Made by a program: the position numbers and the translations under genes. Shown here piece after piece: positions 7,759-16,902 of a stretch of 64,000 nt of DNA; position 1 is the first letter of the stretch; each line of letters opens with the position of its first letter. Under the pieces are notes generated by a model that was given only the letters and a program-made list of their open reading frames with translations, made no database searches and was not told where the DNA came from. Source of the stretch: Sphingobium cloacae (GTDB lineage Bacteria > Pseudomonadota > Alphaproteobacteria > Sphingomonadales > Sphingomonadaceae); contig NZ_AP017655.1 of assembly GCF_002355855.1 (NCBI RefSeq), forward strand, positions 2,261,501-2,325,500, in the 5' to 3' direction.

Positions 7759-10700
7759 ATGACAAGCCCGATTTTCTTCGATCCCACCGGACGGCGGGGC
7801 CTGTGGGCGCGGCGGGCGCTGGCGGCGTTGCTGGCGGCCATCGTCATGGCGGCCATCGCCTTCGCCTCCACGCTGATCGCCGTGCCGTCCGAGGGCGATC
7901 TGGCCCTGCCGCTGCCCCAGCCCCATGCCGCGCGCCTGTCCGGCCTTTCGCGTGTGCATCGCGACATCGCGAAATGGCTGCCCGACTGGCCCGTCGCGCG
8001 CAAAAAGGCGAAGCCGCTCAATGTCGGCTTCTACGTGCCCGACGATGAAGGCAGCATCGCTTCGCTGCGGCGGCATGTGGGGCAACTGGACTGGATCGTG
8101 CCCGCGCTGGTGACGGTATCGGGTCCCTCGGCGGCTCCGCATTTCGTCGGCGACCCGCGCCTGTCGCAGATGATCGCCGCCATGCCCCGTCCGCCCCGGC
8201 TGTTGCCGATGGTCCAGAATGTCGGCGCGGACGGATGGGACGGCGCTGGCATGGCGCGGCTGTTGCACGACGAGCGGGCCAGCCGCCTGCTCGCGGCGCG
8301 TCTGGGCGATTATGTGGCGCGGCACCGGATGGGCGGGCTGGTCATGGACATCGAGGCCCTGCCGCCCGGATCGCTGCGCGACTATCTGCGCTTCCTTCCC
8401 ATGCTGCGCGCCGCGATGCCGACCCATGCGACGCTGGCGCTCACCGTTCCGGCGGGGGACGGCTGGCCCTTGCAGCGGCTGGCCCATGCCGCCGACCGGC
8501 TGATCTTCATGGCTTATGACCAGCATTGGCAGGGCGGGGAGGCAGGCCCCATCGCCGCGCAGCCCTGGTTCGCGGGACAGGTCGAAGAGGCGATGCGACG
8601 GGTCGGGCCGGACAAGCTGATCGTCGCGCTGGGCAGCTATGGCTATGACTGGCATGGCGGGACGGCGGACGCGCTGTCGCTGGACGAGGCATGGCTGGCC
8701 GCGCATGACAGCGACGCGCCCGTCGCCTTCGATCCCGCGAGCGGCAATGCGGGCTTCGCCTATGACGAAAGCGGCCAGCGGCACCAGATCTGGATGCTGG
8801 ACGCCGCCGCGACCTGGAACCAGATGCTCGCGCTCCGGCGGCTGGGCGTCGCCAGCGTGGCGCTGTGGCGGCTGGGCAGCGAGGACCCCGGCTTCTGGTC
8901 CGACCTCACCGCCTTCCGCCGGGGCGGGCGGCCGGACCTGCGCCGCATCTCCAGCATGCTCAACACCGATGTCGAGGGGAATGGCGAGATATTGCGGATC
9001 ACCGCCACGCCGACCGAAGGCAGCCGCGCCATCGCCTTCGGGCCGCGGGACATGATCGTGCGGGAAAGCTATGGCGCTCTCCCCACGCCCTATCAGGTGC
9101 GGCGGACCGGCGGGCAGCAGGCCAAGATGCTGGCGCTGACCTTCGACGACGGGCCGGACGCGACATGGACGCCGAAAATCCTCTCCATCCTGGAGCGGAC
9201 GCATACGCCCGCCACCTTCTTCGTCATCGGGGAGAATGCGCTGGAGCATCCCGCGCTGCTGCGACGCATCGTCGCGGACGGCAGCGAGATCGGAAACCAC
9301 ACCTATGCCCATCCCAACCTCGCCACATGGTCCGAACGGGGGACGCGGTTGCAGCTCAACGCCACGCAGCGGCTGGTGCAGGCCTATACCGGACGCAGCA
9401 TGAAGCTGTTCCGCGCGCCCTATTTCGGGGATGCCGAACCCACCACGGCGGACGAACTGGAGCCCGCGCTGGCGGCGCAGAAAGCGGGCTATACGGAGGT
9501 GGGGCTGCACGTCGATCCCAATGACTGGCAGCGGCCCGGCACCGACGCCATCGTGAAACAGGTGCTGGATCAGGTCCATTCGGCAACGCCCGACCGTTCG
9601 GAGAACATCATCCTGCTCCATGACGGCGGCGGCGAACGGTCGCAGACGGTCGCCGCCCTGCCCCGCATCATCGCGGCGCTGCGGGCGGAAGGGTACAGCT
9701 TCGTCCCCGTCTCGCGCCTCGCGGGCCTGTCGCCGGAGGCCGCGATGCCGCCGGTGCAGCCCACCGACCTGATGGCGGTGCGGATCGACGTGGCCGCCTT
9801 CATCACGCTGGCGGCGTTCAGCACGCTGCTGGGCTGGATGTTCACCCTCGCCATTTCGCTGGGGATCGCGCGGGCGGTGCTGATGGCCGCGCTCGCCGCC
9901 TTCCAGTCGCGCCGCCGCCGGGCGGAGCCGCCGGTCCATCGGCCGAGCGTGTCGGTCATCATCCCGGCCTATAATGAGGCCCGCGTGATCGAGGCGTCAG
10001 TGCGGCGCGTGCTGGCGAGCGACTATCCCGGCCTGCAACTGATCGTTGCCGATGATGGGTCGAAGGACGCGACCAGCGCCATCGTCGCCCATGCCTTTGC
10101 CGGCGATCCGCGCGTCACGCTGCTGACGCTGGACAATGGCGGCAAGGCAGGGGCGCTGAACCGCGCGCTCGCCCATGCGACGGGGGAGGTCGTCATCGCG
10201 CTCGACGCCGACACCCAGTTCGAGCCGACGACCATCGCGCGGCTTGTCCGCTGGTTCGCCGATCCCGCCATCGGCGCGGTGGCGGGGGACGCGCGGGTGG
10301 GCAATCGCGTCAACCTCGTCACCCGCTGGCAGGCGGTCGAATATATCACGGCGCAGAATCTGGAACGGCGGGCGCTGGCGGGCTTCGACGCGATGACGGT
10401 GGTGCCCGGCGCGGTCGGCGCGTGGCGGCGCGCGGCGCTGGACGCGGTGGGCGGCTATCCCGAAGATACGCTGGCCGAGGACCAGGACCTCACCATCGCG
10501 ATCCAGCGCGCGGGCTGGCGCGTCACCTACGATCCCGAAGCCGTCGCATGGACCGAAGCGCCCGAAAGCTTCCGCGCGCTCGCGAAGCAGCGTTACCGCT
10601 GGGCGTTCGGCACCTTGCAATGCCTGTGGAAACATGCGGGCGTGCTGCGCGAACGCAAGCCCACCGGTCTGGCGCTGGTCGGGATGCCGCAGGCGTGGCT

Positions 10701-11094
10701 GTTCCAGATTATCTTCGCGGCGATCTCCCCCCTCATCGACCTGGCGCTGCTGCTGTCCATCGCGGCGACGGCGGTGCGGGTGCAGGAGCATGGCTGGGCG
10801 CAGACCAGCGGCGACGTGTGGACCATGGGCGTCTATTGGCTGGTCTTTACCGCCATCGATGTCGCCTGCGGCTGGGTCGCCTATCGCCTGGATGGCGGCG
10901 AGGCCCGCTATCCGCCGCATCTGCTGGTCGCGCAACGCTTCGTCTATCGCCAGATCATGTATTGGGTGGTCGTACGCGCCATCGCTTCGGCCATTGGCGG
11001 CTGGGTCGTTGGGTGGGGCAAGCTGGAGCGGTCGGGCCGCGTCGCCATGGCGGCGGGCGAGGCTCCGTCCCCCGAGCGATGGCGCGCCGCATGA
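7759..11094 (+). CDS. trifunctional GH18-like / NodB deacetylase / GT2 polysaccharide protein
   Basis: The 1,111-residue protein contains three enzymes. After a membrane anchor (about 17-40) comes a GH18-like domain (about 65-400) with a reduced catalytic motif, D197-I-E199. Next is a carbohydrate esterase 4 domain (about 455-650) with TFDDG 461-465, H514/H518, R552-APYF and LLHDGG (H621, D622). After a second membrane region (about 677-705) comes a processive GT2 domain with DDGS (D765, D766), DAD (816-818), EDQD (907-910) and QRYRW (944-948). Three more membrane segments follow. The hydrolase and deacetylase should face the periplasm and the synthase the cytoplasm. A secreted, partly de-N-acetylated amino-sugar polymer is likely, but the substrate is unknown. 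This domain set is catalogued in domain databases; I know of no defined product. Confidence 0.9.
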   Translation: MTSPIFFDPTGRRGLWARRALAALLAAIVMAAIAFASTLIAVPSEGDLALPLPQPHAARLSGLSRVHRDIAKWLPDWPVARKKAKPLNVGFYVPDDEGSIASLRRHVGQLDWIVPALVTVSGPSAAPHFVGDPRLSQMIAAMPRPPRLLPMVQNVGADGWDGAGMARLLHDERASRLLAARLGDYVARHRMGGLVMDIEALPPGSLRDYLRFLPMLRAAMPTHATLALTVPAGDGWPLQRLAHAADRLIFMAYDQHWQGGEAGPIAAQPWFAGQVEEAMRRVGPDKLIVALGSYGYDWHGGTADALSLDEAWLAAHDSDAPVAFDPASGNAGFAYDESGQRHQIWMLDAAATWNQMLALRRLGVASVALWRLGSEDPGFWSDLTAFRRGGRPDLRRISSMLNTDVEGNGEILRITATPTEGSRAIAFGPRDMIVRESYGALPTPYQVRRTGGQQAKMLALTFDDGPDATWTPKILSILERTHTPATFFVIGENALEHPALLRRIVADGSEIGNHTYAHPNLATWSERGTRLQLNATQRLVQAYTGRSMKLFRAPYFGDAEPTTADELEPALAAQKAGYTEVGLHVDPNDWQRPGTDAIVKQVLDQVHSATPDRSENIILLHDGGGERSQTVAALPRIIAALRAEGYSFVPVSRLAGLSPEAAMPPVQPTDLMAVRIDVAAFITLAAFSTLLGWMFTLAISLGIARAVLMAALAAFQSRRRRAEPPVHRPSVSVIIPAYNEARVIEASVRRVLASDYPGLQLIVADDGSKDATSAIVAHAFAGDPRVTLLTLDNGGKAGALNRALAHATGEVVIALDADTQFEPTTIARLVRWFADPAIGAVAGDARVGNRVNLVTRWQAVEYITAQNLERRALAGFDAMTVVPGAVGAWRRAALDAVGGYPEDTLAEDQDLTIAIQRAGWRVTYDPEAVAWTEAPESFRALAKQRYRWAFGTLQCLWKHAGVLRERKPTGLALVGMPQAWLFQIIFAAISPLIDLALLLSIAATAVRVQEHGWAQTSGDVWTMGVYWLVFTAIDVACGWVAYRLDGGEARYPPHLLVAQRFVYRQIMYWVVVRAIASAIGGWVVGWGKLERSGRVAMAAGEAPSPERWRAA

Positions 11095-11504
11095 CCGTGC
11101 GGGACAGGCGGAACAGGGCGGCGACCGGAGTCGCGCTCGCCTGCCTGGCCGCCGGGGCGCTGGGGATGAGCGCCGCCTTCTTCCTCCACGCCCGCCGCGC
11201 CACCGGCAGCCATGCGGGACAGGCCGCCGCGCAGGGGCATGTCCTGCCCGGCGTGACGCTGGCCAACGCGCAGGCGGGCGGATCGGGCCTGATCGTCACC
11301 AGCCTCGCCTCCGACGGGCAGGCCCGGCGGCTGGGCTTCGCGGTGGGCGACGACATCGTGCAAATCGACGGGCGGGCGGTGCGATCGCTGGATCAGGCGG
11401 CCGCCTATCTGTTACAGCATCCGCAGGGCAGCATCCATCTGGCGCTGCGCCATGGGGGAGCCATGCGGAAAGTGACGTTCCAACTGCCGGATGAGCGGAA
11501 ATGA
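11091..11504 (+). CDS. membrane-anchored PDZ-domain protein
   Basis: The 137-residue protein has a basic N-terminus, one membrane segment (about 12-32) and a PDZ domain (about 48-137). The domain contains GGSGLIVTSLASDGQARRLGFAVGDDIVQIDGRAV, here split in mind as GLIVTSLASDGQA and LGFAVGDDIVQIDG. There is no protease domain, so it probably binds peptide C-termini or a partner in the periplasm. Its ATG overlaps the stop of the trifunctional gene and its own stop overlaps the regulator start, both as ATGA. An ATG at 11079 is an alternative start. A role in sensing for, or scaffolding, the neighbouring kinase or synthase is inferred only from position. Confidence 0.8.
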   Translation: MTVRDRRNRAATGVALACLAAGALGMSAAFFLHARRATGSHAGQAAAQGHVLPGVTLANAQAGGSGLIVTSLASDGQARRLGFAVGDDIVQIDGRAVRSLDQAAAYLLQHPQGSIHLALRHGGAMRKVTFQLPDERK

Positions 11505-12196
11505 GCCAGAAAATCCTCGTCGTCGAAGATGATGCCGCCACCGCCGACTATGTCGCCAGGGGCATGAGCGAGGCGGGCTTCACCGTCGACCGGGCGGACA
11601 ATGGCCGCGACGGCCTGTTCCTCGCCAGCGACGGGAGCTATGGCGCGATCATCCTCGACCGGATGATGCCCGCCATGGACGGCATGTCGATGCTCAAGGC
11701 CCTGCGCGCGGCGGGGATCGAAACGCCCGCGATCATCCTGTCCGCGCTCGGCACGCCGGAGGACCGGGTGGAAGGGCTGACCGGCGGGGCGGACGATTAT
11801 CTGACCAAGCCCTTCGCCTTCGCCGAACTGCTCGCCCGCGTGCAATTGCTGCTGCGCCGCGCGCGGGGCGGACAGGGGGGAAGCGCGGTCGTGACGATGC
11901 TGCGCCACGACGATCTGGAGATGGACCTGCTTTCCCGCCGGGTGAAGCGCGGCGGACGGGCGGTGGAGCTGCAACCGCGCGAGTTCCGCCTGCTGGAATT
12001 CTTCCTGCGCCATCCCGACCAGGTGGTGACCCGCACCATGCTGCTGGAGGGAGTATGGGATTATCATTTCGATCCCGGCACCAATGTGATCGACGTGCAT
12101 GTCAGCCGCCTGCGCCGCAAGCTGGATGACGGGTCCGACCGTCCGCTGCTGCATACGGTGCGCGGCATGGGATACCGGCTTGGCGCCGAGAAATAG
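11501..12196 (+). CDS. OmpR-family response regulator
   Basis: The 231-residue protein has a receiver domain (1-120) with acidic pair E9/D10, phospho-acceptor D53 (ILDRMMPAMDG), S81 and K103 (LTKPF). A winged-helix DNA-binding domain follows (about 135-228), ending HTVRGMGYRLG, the usual C-terminal wing. The ATG overlaps the PDZ gene stop by four bases. It probably controls transcription in response to the kinase encoded next; its targets, perhaps this operon, cannot be read from the sequence. Confidence 0.95.
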   Translation: MSQKILVVEDDAATADYVARGMSEAGFTVDRADNGRDGLFLASDGSYGAIILDRMMPAMDGMSMLKALRAAGIETPAIILSALGTPEDRVEGLTGGADDYLTKPFAFAELLARVQLLLRRARGGQGGSAVVTMLRHDDLEMDLLSRRVKRGGRAVELQPREFRLLEFFLRHPDQVVTRTMLLEGVWDYHFDPGTNVIDVHVSRLRRKLDDGSDRPLLHTVRGMGYRLGAEK

Positions 12197-13601
12197 CAGC
12201 GCCGCCGCCCGCCTGCGGGGTTTCGCGCGGTCGACCATCGGGCGTTTCGTCGGGCTCGCCTTCCTCTGCCAGTTCCTCGTCAGCGGCGGCGTGCTGCTGT
12301 TCGTGCAGCAGGCGAGCCAGCGCGCGGTGGTCGCGGCGGACCGGCGGACGGTCGAAGGCCTGCGCGACGAACTGCTGCGGGTGCAGCGCGCGCGCGGCCT
12401 CCCCGCGCTGCAACGGGCGATCAAGGGGCGGCTCTCGACCGTCCGGGGGGAACGGATCGTCCTTCTCCTCACCGACGCGCGGGGACGGGTGCTGATCGGC
12501 AATCTGGGAGCATGGCCCGCCACCATCCCCTATGACAGCCCATGGCAGACCATCGACCTCTATCGCGTCGGCAACGACCGGCCCGAACCCATCGGCGTGA
12601 GGGCGGACAGCCTGCCGGGCGGCGGTCGCCTGCTGACCGGGATCGCGACCAGCAACAGCCTGCAATTGTCGCGCATCTATGAAGAGGCGCTCAGCATCGC
12701 CTTCGTCATGACGCTGGCGCTGACGCTGGGGATCGCTATCCTGCTGGGCCGGGTGCTGGCGCGGCAGGTGTCCGCCATCGCCGATACCGCCAATGCCGTC
12801 GCGGTGGGCGCGCTCGACCGGCGGGTGGAAACGGACGGCAGCGCCGACGCCTTCGACCGGCTCGGCCAGTCGATCAACGCCATGCTGGAGCGGATCGACG
12901 CGCTGGTGACGCAGTTGCGGATGATGACGGACGGCCTTGCCCATGACCTCAAATCGCCGGTCACGCGCCTGATCTCCGTAGTGGAACAGGCGAGCGCGCA
13001 GACAAGGGACGACATGGCGCTCGACGCGCTGGAAAAGGTGCATCGCGAAGCGCGCGCGCTGCAATCCATGCTGTCCACCGCGCTGCTCATCAGCCGGACG
13101 GAGGCAGGGTTCGGCGGCGACCGGCTGCTGGAGACCGACATCGGCGCGCTGCTGCGCGATCTGGGGGAAGTCTATGGGCCGCTGGTGGAGGATAGCGGCT
13201 TCGCGCTTTCCATCGACGCGCCGGACATGCCGCCCTTCCCGCTGCATCGCGAACTGGTGAGCCAGGCGCTCGCCAACCTCATCGACAATGCCCTGACCCA
13301 TGCGGAAGGGGGCGACCACATCACCCTGTCGGCGGAGCGGCGCGAGGAAGGCGCATGGCTGGCGATCAGCGTGGCGGACAACGGCCCGGGCATAGCGGAG
13401 GAACAGCGCGCCGCGGCGCTCAAGCGTTTCGGGCGGCTGGACCCGTCGCGCAGCAAGTCCGGATCGGGTCTCGGCCTGTCGCTGGCCGAAGCGGTAGGAC
13501 GGCTTCACCAGGGCCGTATCGAACTGTCGGACAATCGGCCGGGCCTGTGCGCCACGCTGCTGTTGCGAAGGCATGGCCAGGCGTTTCGAGCGGCTGGCTG
13601 A
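12180..13601 (+). CDS. sensor histidine kinase
   Basis: About 473 residues, counted from a TTG at 12180 that overlaps the regulator gene by 17 bases; an ATG at 12126 would add 18 residues with no recognisable structure. It has two membrane helices (about 17-40 and 165-190) around a periplasmic sensor region. Next come a HAMP linker, a HisKA domain with LAHDLKSPVTRL (phospho-His about 255), and an ATPase domain with NLIDNALTHA, VADNGPGI and GSGLGLSLAEAV. It is the cognate partner of the OmpR-type regulator. The sensed signal is unknown; envelope or polymer status is a guess from the operon. Confidence 0.93.
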   Translation: MAPRNSSAAARLRGFARSTIGRFVGLAFLCQFLVSGGVLLFVQQASQRAVVAADRRTVEGLRDELLRVQRARGLPALQRAIKGRLSTVRGERIVLLLTDARGRVLIGNLGAWPATIPYDSPWQTIDLYRVGNDRPEPIGVRADSLPGGGRLLTGIATSNSLQLSRIYEEALSIAFVMTLALTLGIAILLGRVLARQVSAIADTANAVAVGALDRRVETDGSADAFDRLGQSINAMLERIDALVTQLRMMTDGLAHDLKSPVTRLISVVEQASAQTRDDMALDALEKVHREARALQSMLSTALLISRTEAGFGGDRLLETDIGALLRDLGEVYGPLVEDSGFALSIDAPDMPPFPLHRELVSQALANLIDNALTHAEGGDHITLSAERREEGAWLAISVADNGPGIAEEQRAAALKRFGRLDPSRSKSGSGLGLSLAEAVGRLHQGRIELSDNRPGLCATLLLRRHGQAFRAAG

Positions 13602-13852
13602 AGGCGCGCCTTCGATTCTTGAGGAGCGCGCGGGCCGACCATGGGAGAAGGCGGCTGGGTGAGAATGGAGATGGGAGAGCGCGCTCTCCCCCTCAAGGAA
13701 GAAGGAAAGGCGAAATCCGCCATCGCAAAATGGCGGCTTTGCAATATGATCGGCTTGATTTATCTTCCCTTCGGACCCGTCATTGCGTGGACGTCCTCCG
13801 ATGATCCGGCTTGTCCTATAACATGCTCCGTCCTTGCAGAAGGGGAACCGAC

Positions 13853-14437
13853 ATGACGAATCAAGCCAGTCTCGGAAGCTTTTCCGATATCGCATGGCTG
13901 ACCGACAATTGGTGGCTGGTCCTGCTGCGCGGGATCGCGGCGATCCTGTTTGGCGTCCTCACATTCCTGTGGCCCGCCTTGTCGCTGCTGTCGATCGTGC
14001 TGCTGTGGGGCGCGTTCGCCCTTGTCGACGGAATTTTCGCCATCGCCACGGCCTTCGTCACGAAGCGGGCGGTCGCGGGATCGCGCTGGTGGATGGGGCT
14101 GGTGGGGCTGCTGGGCGTGGCGGCGGGGCTGCTTACCTTCTTCGCGCCCGCCGTCACCGCCTTCGGCCTGCTCACCTTCCTGGCCGCATGGCTGATCGCG
14201 ACGGGCATCCTGCAGATCGTCGGCGCGATCCGGCTGCGCAAGGCGATCAGCAACGAATGGATGCTGGCTTTGAGCGGCCTCGCCTCCGTCATCCTCGGCG
14301 TGCTGCTGATCGGCTATCCGCTGGCGGGCCTTGTGACCGTCGCCTGGATGATCGGCATTTTCGCGCTGGTGGTCGGCGTCTTCTATATCGGCCTGTCGCT
14401 GCGCCTCAGGAAAGTGAAGAACGCCTTCGTCGTCTGA
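13853..14437 (+). CDS. HdeD/DUF308 family membrane protein
   Basis: The 194-residue protein is almost wholly hydrophobic, with six predicted membrane helices in two similar halves and repeated G(I/L)xxxxxGxLxFxxP-like patterns, as in HdeD of acid-stress islands. The start follows an AAGGGGA site by seven bases. The upstream 250 bases hold a GAGAGCGCGCTCTC palindrome (about 13674) and a hairpin CCGCCAT/ATGGCGG (about 13719-13737). Its function is unknown beyond the family's link to stress tolerance. Confidence 0.85.
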   Translation: MTNQASLGSFSDIAWLTDNWWLVLLRGIAAILFGVLTFLWPALSLLSIVLLWGAFALVDGIFAIATAFVTKRAVAGSRWWMGLVGLLGVAAGLLTFFAPAVTAFGLLTFLAAWLIATGILQIVGAIRLRKAISNEWMLALSGLASVILGVLLIGYPLAGLVTVAWMIGIFALVVGVFYIGLSLRLRKVKNAFVV

Positions 14438-14450
14438 GGTCACCGCAAAA

Positions 14451-14472
14451 GGCGGCGCGTCAATGCGCCGCC
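14451..14472 (-). terminator. hairpin at the 3' end of the GT2 gene
   Basis: A perfect 8-bp GC-rich stem (14451-14458 with 14465-14472) overlaps the GT2 stop codon. On the minus strand it is followed by TTTTGC. It may stop transcription from the MFS-GT2 pair, or from both converging genes. Confidence 0.45.
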
Positions 14473-15584
14473 CCCGGCACCAGCCGCCACATATGGCGCG
14501 ACAGGGCCAGGAAGAAGCAGAGCGCCGCCCAGCGGACCAGTTCCCCCTTGCGGGCATGACAGGCGGCGATTTCCGCAAAAGGCAGGGGCGAGGCAGCCTC
14601 CATCTTTTTCCGGTAGCGGCTGAGGTCGCCGCGCAGCAGATGCAGGACCCGCTGCCGCCGCCGCACGCGCAGCAGCCTCTTGCCCAGCTTCACATATTCG
14701 CGCGCCAGGAAGAGCGCGACCAGCCGCCTGGTTTCCTGCGACACGCCGGGAAGCACGCGAACCAGTTCCTCGCGGAAGCCCGCCATCGCTCCGGCCAGTT
14801 CATCGTCGCGCCGATAGTCACAATCCGCGCGGACCTGCGCCAGGATGCTGCCGGGGCGCGAGCGGTAGAAGACCCATGGCTGGGCCGCATAATAATAGCT
14901 TTCCGCCCTGAGCAGCAACCAGGGAATGGTGGCCATGTCCTCGAAATAGACGCCTTCGGGGAAGCGGACGCCCTCCAGCACCTCGCGCTTCCAGACGCGC
15001 GACCAGGCATGGAGCCGCCGCCGGGAGAATATGCCCGCCACCAGCGCCTCCGTCCCGAGTCGGAACTGCCGCGCCGGACCCTCGAAAGTGGCATGCACCT
15101 TCCCGCCGCTACAGGCATAGTCGCACAGCACCACGTCCGGCCGGCAACCCTCGACGATTTCCCGTAAGGCGCCGATCGCGCCGGGCAGGAGCGCATCGTC
15201 GGAATCGAGGAACCAGACATAATCTCCGGCGGCGGCATCGGCCATGGAATTGCGCGCGGCGCTGAGACCCCGATTCTCCGCATGATGGAGCAGCCGGGCC
15301 CGCCCGCCGTGGGAGGCGATCAGCGCCTCGGCCAGTTCCGCCGACCCATCCGTCGACCGGTCGTCCAGCAGGATCAGTTCGATCCCCTCATCCCCCTCGA
15401 TCTGGGAGAAGACCGACGAAAGGCAGTCCTCCAGCCAGGGCAGGACATTGTAGACCGGGATCAAGATGCTGAGCCAGGGACGGCCAGTCGCATTTTTCGG
15501 CACGAGGGGCACATCCTCTCCAGAAACCAGGGGCGGCAGGATCACTTTACGCATCCGATCATGTCCCGGGAATGACGAAACCAT
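14460..15584 (-). CDS. family 2 glycosyltransferase
   Basis: The product is about 374 residues. The GT-A domain has LSILIPVYNVLPWLEDCL, LLDDRSTDGS, the acceptor-side ENRGLSAARN segment and the metal-binding FLDSDD. The C-terminal 120 residues are basic and helical with no clear membrane anchor. It probably adds single sugars to a surface glycan or lipid-linked oligosaccharide. It is the second gene of a pair with the upstream transporter (13-base gap). ATG 15554 (MRKVILPP) is an alternative start. It differs from the processive GT2 at 7759 in lacking QxxRW. Confidence 0.88.
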   Translation of the reverse strand: MVSSFPGHDRMRKVILPPLVSGEDVPLVPKNATGRPWLSILIPVYNVLPWLEDCLSSVFSQIEGDEGIELILLDDRSTDGSAELAEALIASHGGRARLLHHAENRGLSAARNSMADAAAGDYVWFLDSDDALLPGAIGALREIVEGCRPDVVLCDYACSGGKVHATFEGPARQFRLGTEALVAGIFSRRRLHAWSRVWKREVLEGVRFPEGVYFEDMATIPWLLLRAESYYYAAQPWVFYRSRPGSILAQVRADCDYRRDDELAGAMAGFREELVRVLPGVSQETRRLVALFLAREYVKLGKRLLRVRRRQRVLHLLRGDLSRYRKKMEAASPLPFAEIAACHARKGELVRWAALCFFLALSRHMWRLVPGAAH

Positions 15585-15597
15585 GACGGTTTTCCCG

Positions 15598-16902
15598 TCA
15601 CCGCGTCGCTTCGGCAACCTCGATCGGCGCGACCGGGCGGGTGGCGAACAGGCCGAACAGCAGGATCAGGCCATAGGCGATGGCCGGGACGACCAGCGCC
15701 GTGCGCAAAGTCGCCACGTCGGACACCCATCCGGCGATCGGCGGCAGGATCGCGCCCCCCACGATCGCCATGCAGATCACGCCGGACCCGTCCGCCGCGC
15801 GGGGCCCCAGCCCTTCGCAGGCAAGGCTGAAGATCGTCGGGAACATGATCGCGTTCATGAGGCCGATGGCGATCAGCGACCAGCCCGACACCGCGCCGAC
15901 GGTCGATGCCGAAACGGCGAGCAGCAGCACCGCGCCCCCCGCGACGCAGGCCAGCACCTTGCCGGGCGGGAAGAAGCGCAGCACCGCCGACCCGATGAAA
16001 CGGCCGACCATCGCGCCGCCCCAATAATAAGCGACCAGCTTGCCCGCGCTTTCCAGATCCAGGCCCAGCGTGCTGGACTGCACCAGATAGAGCACCATCA
16101 GGCTGCCGATGGTGACCTCCGCGCCGACATAGAGGAAGATGCCCAGCGTCCCGAAGGCGAAGCGCGGCCGCGACAGCAGGCCGAAAGCGGCGGCGACGTT
16201 CATCTTCGCGGCGCGCGTTTCGCGGAGCTTCCCGCGCTGGAACCAGACCGCCAGCGCGACGATCACCAGCGCGACGGCAAGGCCGATATAGGTGTGGACG
16301 ACCACCCGCGCCTCCTGCGCGCGGAAGGCGGTCAGCGCCTCGCCCGTGAGGGTGGCGGGATCGGTCGTGGCGATGCTGCCCAGGATCAGCATCGACCCCA
16401 CATAGGGAAAGACGGTGGTGCCCAGCGAATTGAACGCCTGCGCGAAGGTGAGACGGCTGGACGCGGTTTCCGGCTTGCCCAGCATGGAGATCAGCGGGTT
16501 GGCGACCACCTGCACGATGGTGATCCCGCTCGCCAGCACGAACAGCGCGAAGAGGAAGGCGCCGAACAGGCCGGACCCGGCGGCCGGGATGAACAGCAGG
16601 CACCCCGCGGTCATCGCCAGCAGTCCGATCACGGCCGTGCGCATGTAACCGAAGCGGTGCACCAGCGCGGAGGCGGGGATGGAGATCAGGAAATAGGCCG
16701 CGAAGAAAGCCGACTGGACCAGCAGCACCTGCGCGTTGGTGAGGGTGAAGAGGTCCTTGAGCTTGGGGATCAGCACATCGTTGAGACTGGTGATGCCGCC
16801 GAACACGAAGAACAGCGCGAAGACGAAACCGGCAAGGCCGCGCGCGGCGGTTCCCGTTCCTTGCCGGGAAGCGGAAGGCTCCCCGCCCGTTGCGATCGCC
16901 AT
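15598..16902 (-). CDS. MFS sugar transporter (FucP/GluP-like)
   Basis: The 434-residue, 12-helix major facilitator protein begins FVFALFFVFGGITSLNDVLIP. It contains the QVVANPLISMLG segment typical of the fucose/glucose-galactose:H+ symporter branch, and a VGRFIGS loop after helix 8. It probably imports a hexose with protons. It reads away from lptB and into the GT2 gene. The exact sugar cannot be read from the sequence. Confidence 0.88.
   Translation of the reverse strand: MAIATGGEPSASRQGTGTAARGLAGFVFALFFVFGGITSLNDVLIPKLKDLFTLTNAQVLLVQSAFFAAYFLISIPASALVHRFGYMRTAVIGLLAMTAGCLLFIPAAGSGLFGAFLFALFVLASGITIVQVVANPLISMLGKPETASSRLTFAQAFNSLGTTVFPYVGSMLILGSIATTDPATLTGEALTAFRAQEARVVVHTYIGLAVALVIVALAVWFQRGKLRETRAAKMNVAAAFGLLSRPRFAFGTLGIFLYVGAEVTIGSLMVLYLVQSSTLGLDLESAGKLVAYYWGGAMVGRFIGSAVLRFFPPGKVLACVAGGAVLLLAVSASTVGAVSGWSLIAIGLMNAIMFPTIFSLACEGLGPRAADGSGVICMAIVGGAILPPIAGWVSDVATLRTALVVPAIAYGLILLFGLFATRPVAPIEVAEATR

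Noticed and set aside
7666..9939. 757-codon minus-strand frame opposite the trifunctional polysaccharide gene
   Set aside because: Its composition (Arg/Gly/Gln/His-rich, no domain) is typical of antisense frames; the plus strand has three catalytic domains with full motifs.
13640..13740. GAGAGCGCGCTCTC palindrome and CCGCCAT/ATGGCGG hairpin after the sensor kinase as a terminator
   Set aside because: No T run follows either structure, and they do not match the repeat families elsewhere, so I do not assign a function.
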